From a virus, in the IMG/VR virus record IMGVR_UViG_3300043410_001664, positions 1 to 51,644 of that record: a stretch of 51,644 nt of DNA. One strand, written 5' to 3'. Under the pieces are notes generated by a model. It was given only the letters and a program-made list of their open reading frames with translations. It had not been told where the DNA came from and did no database searches. This document shows, in pieces, positions 34,872 through 44,283 of the stretch. How positions within the stretch are numbered: position 1 is the first letter of the stretch; each line of letters starts with the position of its first letter. Made by a program: the position numbers and the translations under genes.

Positions 34872-35506
34872 CATCATCAAAGCAACCTCATAGATTTTTT
34901 GAAAGATTCATTAATAATGATCTAGAGGATCTTCAGTTATATTTAGCAGAAAAACAAAAAGAAATTCTTGCTGGTAAAATTGAAGGTATTCCAACAGAAA
35001 AACTGGCAAACTTTACAGATGAAAATGGTCCAGCAACACAGTTGGGTTCATATTACAATATTTTTAATTTTGACCATAGAGCAATTAAAGCACTAAAAAC
35101 AGCACTTAAGGACTGCATGGTTAACGATGTAAGTGAGTATTACGGAATAGACTATGATGCACAGGACTATATGATTCATGGCTGGTTTAATCTTGATTAT
35201 AAGACTCAAGGTGGTGGAGTCTCTCCACTAGAGCATCCAGAGCATTTTCATGACCACATGGGTGGAGAAGGCTCTCCTATCTTTCATGGGTATTACTGTG
35301 TAAATGCAGAACCATCTTCAACTTGGTACAAGATTAACGGGGAGACGTTGTTTGAAAATATTAATAAGAATAATAGGGCAATAATTTCTGAAACTGGTCA
35401 CCCACATGGAAGAGATGATTGGTATAAGTCTAGACCAAGAATTACAATTGCCTACGACATTGCTCCAGCAAGTAGCGGAGTTAATAGTCAGTGGGTTAAG
35501 TTGTAA
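34868..35506 (+). CDS. 2OG-Fe(II) oxygenase-like protein 5
   Basis: 212 residues from ATG 34868, overlapping the preceding stop (ATGA). HFHDHMGGEGSPIFHGYYCV, NAEPSSTWYKI, ETGHPHGRDDW and PRITIAYDIAP mirror protein 4. The insert around YKTQGGGVSPLEHPEH is absent from protein 4 but has a counterpart in protein 6. Confidence 0.62.
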   Translation: MTSSKQPHRFFERFINNDLEDLQLYLAEKQKEILAGKIEGIPTEKLANFTDENGPATQLGSYYNIFNFDHRAIKALKTALKDCMVNDVSEYYGIDYDAQDYMIHGWFNLDYKTQGGGVSPLEHPEHFHDHMGGEGSPIFHGYYCVNAEPSSTWYKINGETLFENINKNNRAIISETGHPHGRDDWYKSRPRITIAYDIAPASSGVNSQWVKL

Positions 35507-36357
35507 TGAGCAAGATTTTAGTACATTTATATTCCTATAAGGAGAGAAACCTTATTGAGTTTTTAGATGTATTAAAATCTAAAGCATCTGGAACTAATGA
35601 AATAAAATTCTATGTGACTGATCAAAACAATCTTACTAGATTAAAATATTTTACAGATAAAGATATTTTATATAATGTTGTTTGGTGGGATGAACTTGTT
35701 AGTCCAGTATTTCATACAGGTAAATGTATTGTGGAGAATGCAGATAAGGGATATGACTATGCATTAGTGCTACAAAGAGAATTAGAGATACCAGAAAATT
35801 GGGACACATACCTAGTTGATAATTTAGCGGATAACTTTATTCTATCTGGTATTGGTAAATATGATATATCTATTAAAAACAATTTTTATATTAATAGAAC
35901 TATAAAAGAAACTTCTGAAATTACAAAGACATCTTACCTTGATCAATCTCTTGTTTTTGGCAAGTACTCTGATATTTTATCATTAGAGTGGCCACTACCA
36001 CTAAAGTATTATGGGGTAGATGAGTACCTGTCAATTGATTTAATTAATAAGGGAATTGACATATATTCTTTGCCATCAGATATTTTTAAATACATGTCAC
36101 CATCGTTGGATAGAAGGGGGTATGTTCCATTTTCATTAAATCATAATTATAATGATGTATTAGACATTCTCATTCATAAAAAATCATCAAAATTACAATA
36201 TAAAGATCCGTCTGGCTTTATAGAAATTAACGGACTTAATACGTCGAAGTTGTATAATCTACCATTTGATTTTAATGATATAGAATATAATAGGTCCTCA
36301 GAGTTTGATAATAGTGGCGGTAAGCGGTATATTGAAAAGTTGACCTCCGTATCATGA
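35506..36357 (+). CDS. Glycosyltransferase-like protein, 283 aa
   Basis: 283 residues. VHLYSYKERNLIEFLDVLKS opens like a nucleotide-sugar fold; then ADKGYDYALVLQRELEIPEN and YLDQSLVFGKYSDI, GVDEYLSIDLINKGIDIYSL follow the order of the GlcNAc-transferase (GT60-like) family. The usual DxD is not clear (perhaps the ADKGYDY part), so activity is uncertain. Its place between oxygenase-like genes, coupled by overlapping codons, suggests a joint hydroxylation then glycosylation route. Alternative: inactive or unrelated Rossmann-like protein. Confidence 0.45.
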   Translation: MSKILVHLYSYKERNLIEFLDVLKSKASGTNEIKFYVTDQNNLTRLKYFTDKDILYNVVWWDELVSPVFHTGKCIVENADKGYDYALVLQRELEIPENWDTYLVDNLADNFILSGIGKYDISIKNNFYINRTIKETSEITKTSYLDQSLVFGKYSDILSLEWPLPLKYYGVDEYLSIDLINKGIDIYSLPSDIFKYMSPSLDRRGYVPFSLNHNYNDVLDILIHKKSSKLQYKDPSGFIEINGLNTSKLYNLPFDFNDIEYNRSSEFDNSGGKRYIEKLTSVS

Positions 36358-37007
36358 GCAAAGATGATTTTATAATTTTTGAAAAACAGTTAAACTTAGA
36401 TCTAGAGAGACTAGAAAAATATTTATATTTAAAGACAGATGAGATTTTAGAAAATGCATTGCCAGAAACCAATAGACTTACGGACATTATGGTGGCAAAA
36501 TATACAAAACTAAATAATGCTCCAACAAAACTTAACAATAAGTATAATCTGTTTACCTTTAATAATGAAGATATTAGGTCTATTTATTCAGAACTGCTAG
36601 ACCTAACAAAAATTGCCTGTAATTACTATGGTTCTAATTTTGAAGACAACGAGTACATGATTCGTGGATGGTTTAATCTGGATACACCATCAACAAAAGA
36701 GTACGACCCTCTTAAAAATAATAGCCTATTTCATGATCATCTTAGTGGTCGTGGATTTCCAGATTTTCACGGTTACTACTGCGTTAATGCTGAGCCATCA
36801 ATAACTTATTATAAGTTAGATGATAAAAATATATATGAGAATATAAATAAGAATAATAGGATAATACTTTGTCAGAATGGATTTCCACATAGTAGAGGAA
36901 GTTGGAATCAATGTCAACAAAGAATTACTATAGCCTACGACATAGTACCTCGCAAAACATTAACAGAGTTAAACATAACAAATCCTTTGTGGATTAAATT
37001 TAAGTAA
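36354..37007 (+). CDS. 2OG-Fe(II) oxygenase-like protein 6
   Basis: 217 residues. LFHDHLSGRGFPDFHGYYCV, NAEPSITYYKL, NGFPHSRGSW and QRITIAYDIVP correspond to proteins 4 and 5; GFPH replaces GHPH, so one His of that motif is lost. AT-rich codon use is stronger here than in protein 4. Start overlaps the preceding stop. Confidence 0.62.
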   Translation: MSKDDFIIFEKQLNLDLERLEKYLYLKTDEILENALPETNRLTDIMVAKYTKLNNAPTKLNNKYNLFTFNNEDIRSIYSELLDLTKIACNYYGSNFEDNEYMIRGWFNLDTPSTKEYDPLKNNSLFHDHLSGRGFPDFHGYYCVNAEPSITYYKLDDKNIYENINKNNRIILCQNGFPHSRGSWNQCQQRITIAYDIVPRKTLTELNITNPLWIKFK

Positions 37008-37029
37008 ACATCAACCATAAGTTTAGGGT

Positions 37030-37062
37030 AGAGTTTTGCTTTTACTAAAACTCTGCTATAAT
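37030..37062 (+). promoter_or_regulatory. Hairpin plus promoter before the reductase gene
   Basis: AGAGTTTT/AAAACTCT (37030-37054) ends the oxygenase transcript or overlaps the -35; TATAAT lies at 37057-37062. The 88-base gap is too short for a cobalamin riboswitch. Confidence 0.5.
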
Positions 37063-37095
37063 AAGTTCATTGCAGTTTTTAAAAAGGAGAAACAC

Positions 37096-39126
37096 ATGTC
37101 AGATTTTTTTAGTTTTAGATTACCAGATGAGTTTGTAGATAAGTTTACTACAGCGCCAAATCCATTTGGTTTTAAGGATGCAGCAGAAAACTCACTTGGA
37201 GAGATTACCTTCATTCGCACCTATTCCCGTGTGAAGGAGGATGGAACTAAAGAACGTTGGCATGAGGTTTGTCGTCGTGTAATTGAGGGTATGTATTCAG
37301 TACAGAAAAATCATGCCAAGGAGAATCGTCTTCCATGGAATGATTATAAGGCTCAGAAGTCAGCACAAGAAGCATTCCAAAGAATGTTTGAACTTAAGTG
37401 GACACCACCAGGAAGAGGTATGTGGACATTTGGAACAGCAATGACAATGGAAAAGCGTAACTCTGCAGCCCTTCAAAACTGTGCAATGGTGTCAACCAAG
37501 GACCTGGATAAAAATGATCCAGGGGCGCTATTTGCTTGGGTTATGGATGCTTTGATGCTTGGTATTGGTGTTGGCTTTGATACAGTAGGACAGGAAAAAG
37601 GATTCCAAATCTATAGTCCTACAGAGCCAGCAGCGATCTTTGATATTCCAGACACTCGTGAAGGTTGGGTAGAGTCAGTTCGTCTTTTGCTAAACTCTTA
37701 CCTTCGTCAAAACCAGCCTATTCAGAAGTTTAACTATGACCTTATCCGTCCTCTAGGAGCCCCAATTAAAGGCTTTGGAGGGGTTGCCAGCGGTCCAGCA
37801 CCACTGATCCAACTACACACACAGATCGATAAAGTGATTGGCGGTAGAGTAGGAGAAACTTTAGACAGCCGTGCTATTACAGATATAGTGAATCTCATTG
37901 GTACATGTGTTGTATCAGGAAATGTTCGTCGTTCTGCAACATTGGCATTAGGTGCAGCAGGAGATGAAGACTTTATTAATCTTAAGAATTCTGAAGTATT
38001 TCCAGAGCGTAACTCATTTGATCCAGAAAATCCAGGATGGGCTTGGATGTCAAATAATTCAATTTCTGCAACAGTCGGAATGGATTACGAAAAGTATACA
38101 GATCTGATTGTTAATAACGGAGAGCCAGGTTTTATTTGGCTTGATGTTGCTCGTAACTATGGTCGTCTAGCAGATCCTGCAGATGGAAAAGACTATCGTG
38201 TTATGGGCTTCAATCCTTGTGCGGAGCAGCCATTGGAGTCGTATGAACTTTGTACTCTTGTAGAAGTTCACTTAAATCGACATGAATCCAAGGAGGACTT
38301 CCTCAAGACATTGAAGTTTGCTTACCTTTATGGTAAGACCGTTACATTGCTTCCAACACACTGGCAGCAGACAAACGGTATCATGCAGCGCAATCGTCGC
38401 ATTGGTACATCACTTACAGGCATTGCTTCATTCGCTGACCAAAAGGGTCTTCCCATTGTTCGTGAATGGATGGATGAAGGTTATAATACAATCCGTAAGT
38501 ATGACCGTCAATACTCAGAATGGCTTTGTGTTCGTGAATCAATTCGTGTAACAACTGTTAAGCCATCAGGTTCTGTATCAATTCTTTCTGGTGCAACTCC
38601 TGGAGTTCACTGGGGACCTGGAGGAAACTTCTTCCTTCGTGCAATTCGCTTTGGTGATACTGATCCAATGCTTCACTTATTTAAAGCAGCAGGGTACAAG
38701 ATTGAAAAGGATGTTGTATCAGCAAATACCCAGGTAGTATACTTTCCTGTAAAATCTGGACACCCACGTTCTGAAAAGGATGTGACCCTATTTGAAAAGA
38801 TTGCCCTTGCAGCAACTGCTCAAAAGTATTGGTCTGATAACGGTGTTTCTGTAACACTTTCATTTGATAAAGAAACAGAAGCCAAGCATGTTGCGCCAGC
38901 ACTTCATATGTATGAGGGTCAATTAAAGGCAGTATCATTCCTTCCAATGGGTAATGCTGTTTATCCACAGCAGCCATATACCCAGATAACTGAAGAAGAG
39001 TATAATAGTTATGTTGGTGTTTTAAAGCATATTGACTTTGGTGCTATTTACGATGGTAATGAAAACCTGGAGGCAATGGGTGAGGCTTATTGCACAACTG
39101 ATTATTGTGAAATTAAGGTTAAGTAA
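37096..39126 (+). CDS. nrdJ: Class II (adenosylcobalamin-dependent) ribonucleotide reductase
   Basis: 676 residues from ATG 37096, with AAGGAG 7 bases upstream. Matches the monomeric B12-dependent reductases: NCAMVS with C129, the active-site FNPCAEQPLE with C375 and E377, C386 as a further conserved Cys, and the C-terminal redox pair C666/C671 in YCTTDYCEIK. VTTVKPSGSVSILSGATPGVHWG and FLPMGNAVYPQQPY are also typical. It converts ribonucleotides to deoxyribonucleotides for phage DNA synthesis and needs host-derived cobalamin. Its own promoter lies in the short gap upstream. Confidence 0.93.
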   Translation: MSDFFSFRLPDEFVDKFTTAPNPFGFKDAAENSLGEITFIRTYSRVKEDGTKERWHEVCRRVIEGMYSVQKNHAKENRLPWNDYKAQKSAQEAFQRMFELKWTPPGRGMWTFGTAMTMEKRNSAALQNCAMVSTKDLDKNDPGALFAWVMDALMLGIGVGFDTVGQEKGFQIYSPTEPAAIFDIPDTREGWVESVRLLLNSYLRQNQPIQKFNYDLIRPLGAPIKGFGGVASGPAPLIQLHTQIDKVIGGRVGETLDSRAITDIVNLIGTCVVSGNVRRSATLALGAAGDEDFINLKNSEVFPERNSFDPENPGWAWMSNNSISATVGMDYEKYTDLIVNNGEPGFIWLDVARNYGRLADPADGKDYRVMGFNPCAEQPLESYELCTLVEVHLNRHESKEDFLKTLKFAYLYGKTVTLLPTHWQQTNGIMQRNRRIGTSLTGIASFADQKGLPIVREWMDEGYNTIRKYDRQYSEWLCVRESIRVTTVKPSGSVSILSGATPGVHWGPGGNFFLRAIRFGDTDPMLHLFKAAGYKIEKDVVSANTQVVYFPVKSGHPRSEKDVTLFEKIALAATAQKYWSDNGVSVTLSFDKETEAKHVAPALHMYEGQLKAVSFLPMGNAVYPQQPYTQITEEEYNSYVGVLKHIDFGAIYDGNENLEAMGEAYCTTDYCEIKVK

Positions 39127-39731
39127 TGAAAATTGTAAAAGATTTTATATCACAGGATGATCTTCATACTGTACAAGAATATATAAAAACAATTTCTTTT
39201 AATACAAAAGATGAGCATGTTCCATTACACGATGGTTTGTTTGATGGAGGAGCGCCATTTGACATTCATACACGTGGTGAAATGCCTCAGCATATACTAG
39301 ATATTTTTTCTAAATATTCTAAGGGATATTATGAAATTGTTCAGGCAGAGAATACTGATAAATATCATCCTGCAATGTTTTCAAAGCACTATATTGCAAG
39401 ATATAGGCCAGGTTCTTCTGAACCACAACATCATAACGAAGATGCAAAACCTGAAGGAACATATGTTTCTTATATTGTTTGGCAAAATGCAGAAGCAGGT
39501 GGACAGTTTGTTTTTTCTGGTTTAGATAAGACATTTACTCCAAACCCTGGAGATCTGATTTACTTCAAGGACAATAGAGAGAATATCCATGGAATCTCAG
39601 AGATAGAGTCTGGGCACCTATTCTTATCTGAAGCCTGGATGGGGAAGGTTGGACAGCATTGGATGCAAAACAAGGCTTCATATGAAGAAGTCCAGTGGGA
39701 TGACTGGGAAATTAAGGGTTTTTATGAATGA
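39126..39731 (+). CDS. 2OG-Fe(II) oxygenase-like protein 7
   Basis: 201 residues. Prolyl-hydroxylase-like layout: Y(I)ARYRPGSSEPQHHNED with H102 or H103 and an acidic partner at 105/106, GGQFVF and NPGDLIYFKDN strands, distal H155 in NIHGIS. Coupled to the reductase gene by TAATG. Substrate unknown. Confidence 0.62.
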   Translation: MKIVKDFISQDDLHTVQEYIKTISFNTKDEHVPLHDGLFDGGAPFDIHTRGEMPQHILDIFSKYSKGYYEIVQAENTDKYHPAMFSKHYIARYRPGSSEPQHHNEDAKPEGTYVSYIVWQNAEAGGQFVFSGLDKTFTPNPGDLIYFKDNRENIHGISEIESGHLFLSEAWMGKVGQHWMQNKASYEEVQWDDWEIKGFYE

Positions 39732-40233
39732 TCTTGTTAAGATAGTAAAAGGCTTTGTTCCATTTGAAGATGCTAGGAAAATTACAGATTACGCAGTTAA
39801 ACATGATAGTGGATTTGTTCAATTTGGAAATACCGAAAAAGAGTTTACTTTCCACGCTGATTTCACAGATACAGACATAAAAGATTTGCTTCAGTCATAT
39901 CAGCAATCAGTTTATAGGTTTGTTCAAGATAACTATCAGGGACCTTTTGAAGCATATGATGATAGTAAGATTCACATTGCTAGATTTATAGAAGGATATG
40001 GCATGCATGAACATTTTGATTCAACAAAACCCAATGATATAGCAACTCTCATATATCTAAATGATAACTATGAGGGTGGAGAGATATATTTTCCAGAATT
40101 AAACATTTTTATTAAACCACAAGAGGGAGATCTTGTCTGTTTCCCAGATACTCCAGATTTTGTACATGGAGTGAAGCCAATCTCTGAAGGAACAAGATAT
40201 ACTGCACCACGTTGGTTCACACGCATTGTGTGA
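39724..40233 (+). CDS. Prolyl-4-hydroxylase-like 2OG-Fe(II) oxygenase 8
   Basis: 169 residues from ATG 39724, overlapping the preceding stop by 8 bases. Clear P4H core: H97-F-D99 (MHEHFDSTKP), GGEIYFPEL, PQEGDLVCFPD, distal H149 (FVHGVKP), R158 in GTRYTAPRW. This is the best match to the P4H/PKHD group among the eight oxygenase-like proteins. Target could be protein Pro/Lys or a nucleobase. Confidence 0.78.
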   Translation: MNDLVKIVKGFVPFEDARKITDYAVKHDSGFVQFGNTEKEFTFHADFTDTDIKDLLQSYQQSVYRFVQDNYQGPFEAYDDSKIHIARFIEGYGMHEHFDSTKPNDIATLIYLNDNYEGGEIYFPELNIFIKPQEGDLVCFPDTPDFVHGVKPISEGTRYTAPRWFTRIV

Positions 40234-40248
40234 TAAAATAGATACATT

Positions 40249-43200
40249 ATGATAAGCCCATCTAATCTGTATGCAGAAAAAATATTTGCAGAGCATCCAC
40301 TCTCTTTGTGGGCTTTAGATGATAAATCAGATTACGTATCTTTGATTTCTGAAGAGCAAAGAAAGGTTTCTGATTGGTCAGTAACGGGCGGTACAGCAAG
40401 TGTTGTAACCGATATAACTGATGAACCTTTTATTAATAGTTATACAACTAAAATTCTTGGAGATGTCCCAAGCACAGGATTTGGAACTATCGAATGCATA
40501 GGCGATGATTTATTTAATTTTACATCTCTGAATTTAGATCTTGGAACGTTTTGTATTGGATCTTATTTTTATAATGATAGTACATATGTATCTGCAATTG
40601 AAATAGGATACGAGTATTATGATTCAACAACTGGAACAAATATCCAACACCTAAAGCATGTGGATACTGGGATCTATGGAAAGTGGATATTTATCTCTGA
40701 AACTTTTCATATTCCTTCAGATAATACTACAATGAGACCAGTTATTAAAATTAAATATCTTTCAGGTGCAGAAAACTCTTCTTCATATACTTTCTATATT
40801 AATGGAATTACTGTAGGGCAGTGGTCGGAAGAGTTTAACTCAACATCTCTTGGCGTTGCAATTCAATCAATTCCTTCAGACATTAATATTGCTGTAGATA
40901 ACGGTCTTGAGGCCAAGGCATATGGGCTACAAAGTAGTTCTGGCTATTACTTATTTGATGAAACTTCTTTGTGTGCAAAAAGTTCTGGAATTCCATTAGT
41001 GTTTGGATCATCGAACTCAACAATTCTTTTGCCTAATGAAAATGTTCATCCAAGTCTTATCATTCCAGGACAAGGATTTCTTAATGAACTTGGAAAATTT
41101 AAAGAATATACTGTAGAAATGTGGATACGTATTAATTCCGATTCCACAACAATGAAAAGAATATTTGGACCTGTCGCTTCAGAAGATGGATTATACGTTA
41201 ATGGTCCATTTATTACTTTAAAGGTTGGCAATAGTTTTGAGTCATACTGTGTTGGTGAATGGTGCAGACCAATGCTTACACATATTAGAATTACAAAAGA
41301 TACAGCAAGCCTCCTAATTAATGGAGACCAGGTTATATCTTTTAGTTTTTCTAAAGATGAATTAGATTTGCCTACACAATTTACAAACGGCAAGAGTAAT
41401 GACTGGTTAGCGTTTTATGCATACGATGACGTTTCTCCAATCGAGGTAGATTGTGTTGCAATATACCCTTATCAAGTTCCTGCTGTAGTTGCAAAAAGAC
41501 GTTTTGTGTATGGGCAGGGTGTACAAATTCCAGAAAATATTAATACTGCATATAGTGGAACATCTGTGTTTATTGATTATCCATTTGCAAATTATGCCAA
41601 TAATTATTCTTATCCAGATACAGGAAACTGGTCTCAGGGATCAATAAATAATTTATCTATTGAAAATAATGTTTTGTCATTGCCAGACTATCAAGTCCCA
41701 CAATTTGTAACATCCTCAACTACCTTTAACGTAGACAATTTATACGCAGACAACAAGGCATTACAATCAGAGGAAGAACTTTTCTTAACTCTTAAACCAT
41801 CTTCTTCTTGGGATACTTTACAGTCATATTTTCTTTTTAATAATTATAGTCCACTGAATACAGAAACATCTGCAATTTACGGAATGTTTTTGTGTAGCGA
41901 GTCATCAAGTAAGCAGACATTGATGCGTATTGAGGATGATGCATCTGGAAACTACATCTCTATTGATATTGAAAATTCTGTTGTTAAATATAGTGTAAAT
42001 GGAATTACAAATCCTTTGTACACACAAGAGGTCGATCTAAATGAAAAGTTTGTTGCTGGATTTAAAATTAATGATTTTTCTAATTACTTTGGTGGAACTG
42101 CTGCCTCTATTCTTGGAAATAGAGGATCCTTAAAAATTTATGTTGGAGGAAATAAAAATTTATCAAATACATTTGCTGGAAAAATATACTCAGTTAATTT
42201 TGATAATAACTTTAACATTGGAAATAATTCAGCAACATATAATTCTAAGGGGATTATCGAGAATGTTGGTTCTCATGTATCTAGTTATTCTCTAAAGCCA
42301 GCAACAGTATTTGATGAATATATGCTTGATATTGATTTAGTTGGATCTTGGGAGGATCAACTACCTTTAACTTATTTTGCAAAATATACAGAAGATGCCC
42401 AAGGTAATATTAACTACAATATAAACTTTTTGCAGTTTAATATAAATTATCCAGCACCTTCTACATATGTTGAAACTGAAACTGAGTCAACTTGGAACTA
42501 CTCAGAACTTAAGGCGGCATATCAGGTTCCTGTTCAAAGATCTTACGAAGCATTAGACAATCACCTATTTACTGGATATAACAATTATCAGGATTTGGCA
42601 AATAGATCTGAAAAGTCTTATAACTTTGATACGGGCAATTCTTTGGTTAGGGCGTATGCTACTTTTCAATATACTGCTTCTGGAGCAAATACTCCTGCAA
42701 ATTCTTTTGCGTATACAGTTGGTGCAAGTTCAGACGGAATCGTTAGACCAGGAACCTACATTGTTGATGTTATAGATGGAGAAAATATATATGATAGTTT
42801 TGTTAATAGCAGATATGAGATTGTAGATAATACAATTTTGTATCCGCCAAAAGGAATTGATTTTAATAAATTATCTGTAGTTATTCATTTGGAGTTTAAT
42901 GTAAGGCAGATTTCTAAAAATCCACTTAAGGTTAAATCTTTGCAAATTGCTTCACAAGCATTTGGTTCTGGACCAAATAAAATAGGAACAAGATTTGGAA
43001 CATCTATATATCCTTATAAAAAGGTTGGCGTATATTATGATTACGAAACAGACAACCCGTTTGTAATCTATAAAGGAAGTACCCCATATCTTTATTTAAC
43101 CAGAAAAAGTGGAATTCAGATAAAAGGAAAATTTGATCCAATGATCAACCGTGGTCTTGGTATTCCAATCAATGAGGGTTTCACTGATGACTACAAGGTT

Positions 43201-43860
43201 ATGGCTATGCAAGTTGCAGTCAGATATGATTATGATTTTTTTCCATACTCTCCAGTTGAAATTTTTGAAATTGAAAGCAAGGGAAGTTTTATTAAATTCT
43301 TTATGGTTGCAGATAGTCCTACTGGGAAACGAGCAAAAATCTATGCAATTGATGGAAATACGGGTGCTGTAATTGATGGAATTGCATTTTATTTAAATGG
43401 TAATATTGTCAGCGATCCAGTCATTACAACAAAACAATGGTCTATTCTTGGTATCTCTTTTCCAAAACTTTTAAATTTTGATAATTATGTGGGGGCACTA
43501 AGAATTAATGGCCCATTGACAGCAAACCTAATTTCTCATTACAAGTCTACAAACCTACAAACGGTTCAGATTGTAACTAAAAGACCATGGTTTAAGGTCG
43601 AGTCTTCAGGTGGTTTAGACCTTGATTGGGATTTCTGGGATACTGCATATAAGTGGCAAGGTGTTTTGGTTCTATCCTCTACATCATATTATGGTGTTAA
43701 TCCTGCAGATATCTATAAAGCCTATTCTGGCACAAACAAGATTATTGTCGATGATTACAATTCACAAGAGACTAATCCAAAAATATTATCGTTTAATAAT
43801 TACGAATATAACGTGTATAGTGAAATTACATGGCAGTCTTCAGTTCAAAATGCCGTATAG
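40249..43860 (+). CDS. Large virion protein with lectin-like (LamG) domains, 1203 aa
   Basis: 1203 residues. Largest gene here. LWALDDKSDYVSL near the N-terminus; around 275-400 a ConA/LamG-like part (KEYTVEMWIRINSDSTTMKR, SLLINGDQVISFSF); a similar unit near 525-620 (SAIYGMFLCSESSSKQTLMR). The rest is beta-rich. Such proteins are tail or fibre components binding surface sugars. No enzymatic motif seen. TAAAAT lies 9 bases before the ATG. It directly precedes the head genes. Confidence 0.65.
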   Translation: MISPSNLYAEKIFAEHPLSLWALDDKSDYVSLISEEQRKVSDWSVTGGTASVVTDITDEPFINSYTTKILGDVPSTGFGTIECIGDDLFNFTSLNLDLGTFCIGSYFYNDSTYVSAIEIGYEYYDSTTGTNIQHLKHVDTGIYGKWIFISETFHIPSDNTTMRPVIKIKYLSGAENSSSYTFYINGITVGQWSEEFNSTSLGVAIQSIPSDINIAVDNGLEAKAYGLQSSSGYYLFDETSLCAKSSGIPLVFGSSNSTILLPNENVHPSLIIPGQGFLNELGKFKEYTVEMWIRINSDSTTMKRIFGPVASEDGLYVNGPFITLKVGNSFESYCVGEWCRPMLTHIRITKDTASLLINGDQVISFSFSKDELDLPTQFTNGKSNDWLAFYAYDDVSPIEVDCVAIYPYQVPAVVAKRRFVYGQGVQIPENINTAYSGTSVFIDYPFANYANNYSYPDTGNWSQGSINNLSIENNVLSLPDYQVPQFVTSSTTFNVDNLYADNKALQSEEELFLTLKPSSSWDTLQSYFLFNNYSPLNTETSAIYGMFLCSESSSKQTLMRIEDDASGNYISIDIENSVVKYSVNGITNPLYTQEVDLNEKFVAGFKINDFSNYFGGTAASILGNRGSLKIYVGGNKNLSNTFAGKIYSVNFDNNFNIGNNSATYNSKGIIENVGSHVSSYSLKPATVFDEYMLDIDLVGSWEDQLPLTYFAKYTEDAQGNINYNINFLQFNINYPAPSTYVETETESTWNYSELKAAYQVPVQRSYEALDNHLFTGYNNYQDLANRSEKSYNFDTGNSLVRAYATFQYTASGANTPANSFAYTVGASSDGIVRPGTYIVDVIDGENIYDSFVNSRYEIVDNTILYPPKGIDFNKLSVVIHLEFNVRQISKNPLKVKSLQIASQAFGSGPNKIGTRFGTSIYPYKKVGVYYDYETDNPFVIYKGSTPYLYLTRKSGIQIKGKFDPMINRGLGIPINEGFTDDYKVMAMQVAVRYDYDFFPYSPVEIFEIESKGSFIKFFMVADSPTGKRAKIYAIDGNTGAVIDGIAFYLNGNIVSDPVITTKQWSILGISFPKLLNFDNYVGALRINGPLTANLISHYKSTNLQTVQIVTKRPWFKVESSGGLDLDWDFWDTAYKWQGVLVLSSTSYYGVNPADIYKAYSGTNKIIVDDYNSQETNPKILSFNNYEYNVYSEITWQSSVQNAV

Positions 43861-43865
43861 TATGG

Positions 43866-43871
43866 TATACT
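43866..43871 (+). promoter_or_regulatory. -10 box, leaderless start of 43879
   Basis: TATGGTATACT; 7 bases to the ATG at 43879, only 1 base to the ATG at 43873, which favours the former. Confidence 0.5.
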
Positions 43872-43878
43872 TATGGTT

Positions 43879-44283
43879 ATGAATATGCCAAATCCTCAAA
43901 AAAAGCGCAAGAGCCTGCCCAAAATGAAGGGGCAAGTTGGTGAATCAAGAGTCAAGGTTATAGATAAGCATTATGACTGGGGTCTTTATGTTTATAAAAA
44001 GGCAAATGGCAAGTGGTTTACCGATGGTAATGGATCTGTTTTAAATATTGAATCCATGAAGGGTGATATATCTCAGATTGCCAAACTTAAAGAAGCAGCA
44101 ATTTATTATGGTGATGATGGGCAAGGCACTTGTGTTTTTGTTCCAGGTCTGACAAGAATTTCAGAAGAGGAATATTCTGAGCAAAAGCAAAGATTGCAAG
44201 AGGGTCTCATTCCTTCAATGAACGATCTTGGTGCTTGGAAGGCTGCACAAGACACTTATAAGAAGTACGGAAGTGATGACTAA
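43879..44283 (+). CDS. Conserved pre-portal protein, 134 aa
   Basis: 134 residues. Basic N-terminus (PNPQKKRKSLPKMKGQVG), then VIDKHYDWGLYVYKKANGKW and a SEEEYSEQKQRLQEGLIPSM stretch. I recall similar proteins just upstream of portal genes in actinophages; function unknown. Coupled to the portal by TAATG. Confidence 0.6.
   Translation: MNMPNPQKKRKSLPKMKGQVGESRVKVIDKHYDWGLYVYKKANGKWFTDGNGSVLNIESMKGDISQIAKLKEAAIYYGDDGQGTCVFVPGLTRISEEEYSEQKQRLQEGLIPSMNDLGAWKAAQDTYKKYGSDD

Noticed and set aside
37008-37095. Cobalamin riboswitch upstream of the B12-dependent reductase
   Set aside because: Only 88 bases, occupied by a hairpin, a -10 box and a ribosome site; a cobalamin riboswitch needs roughly 200.
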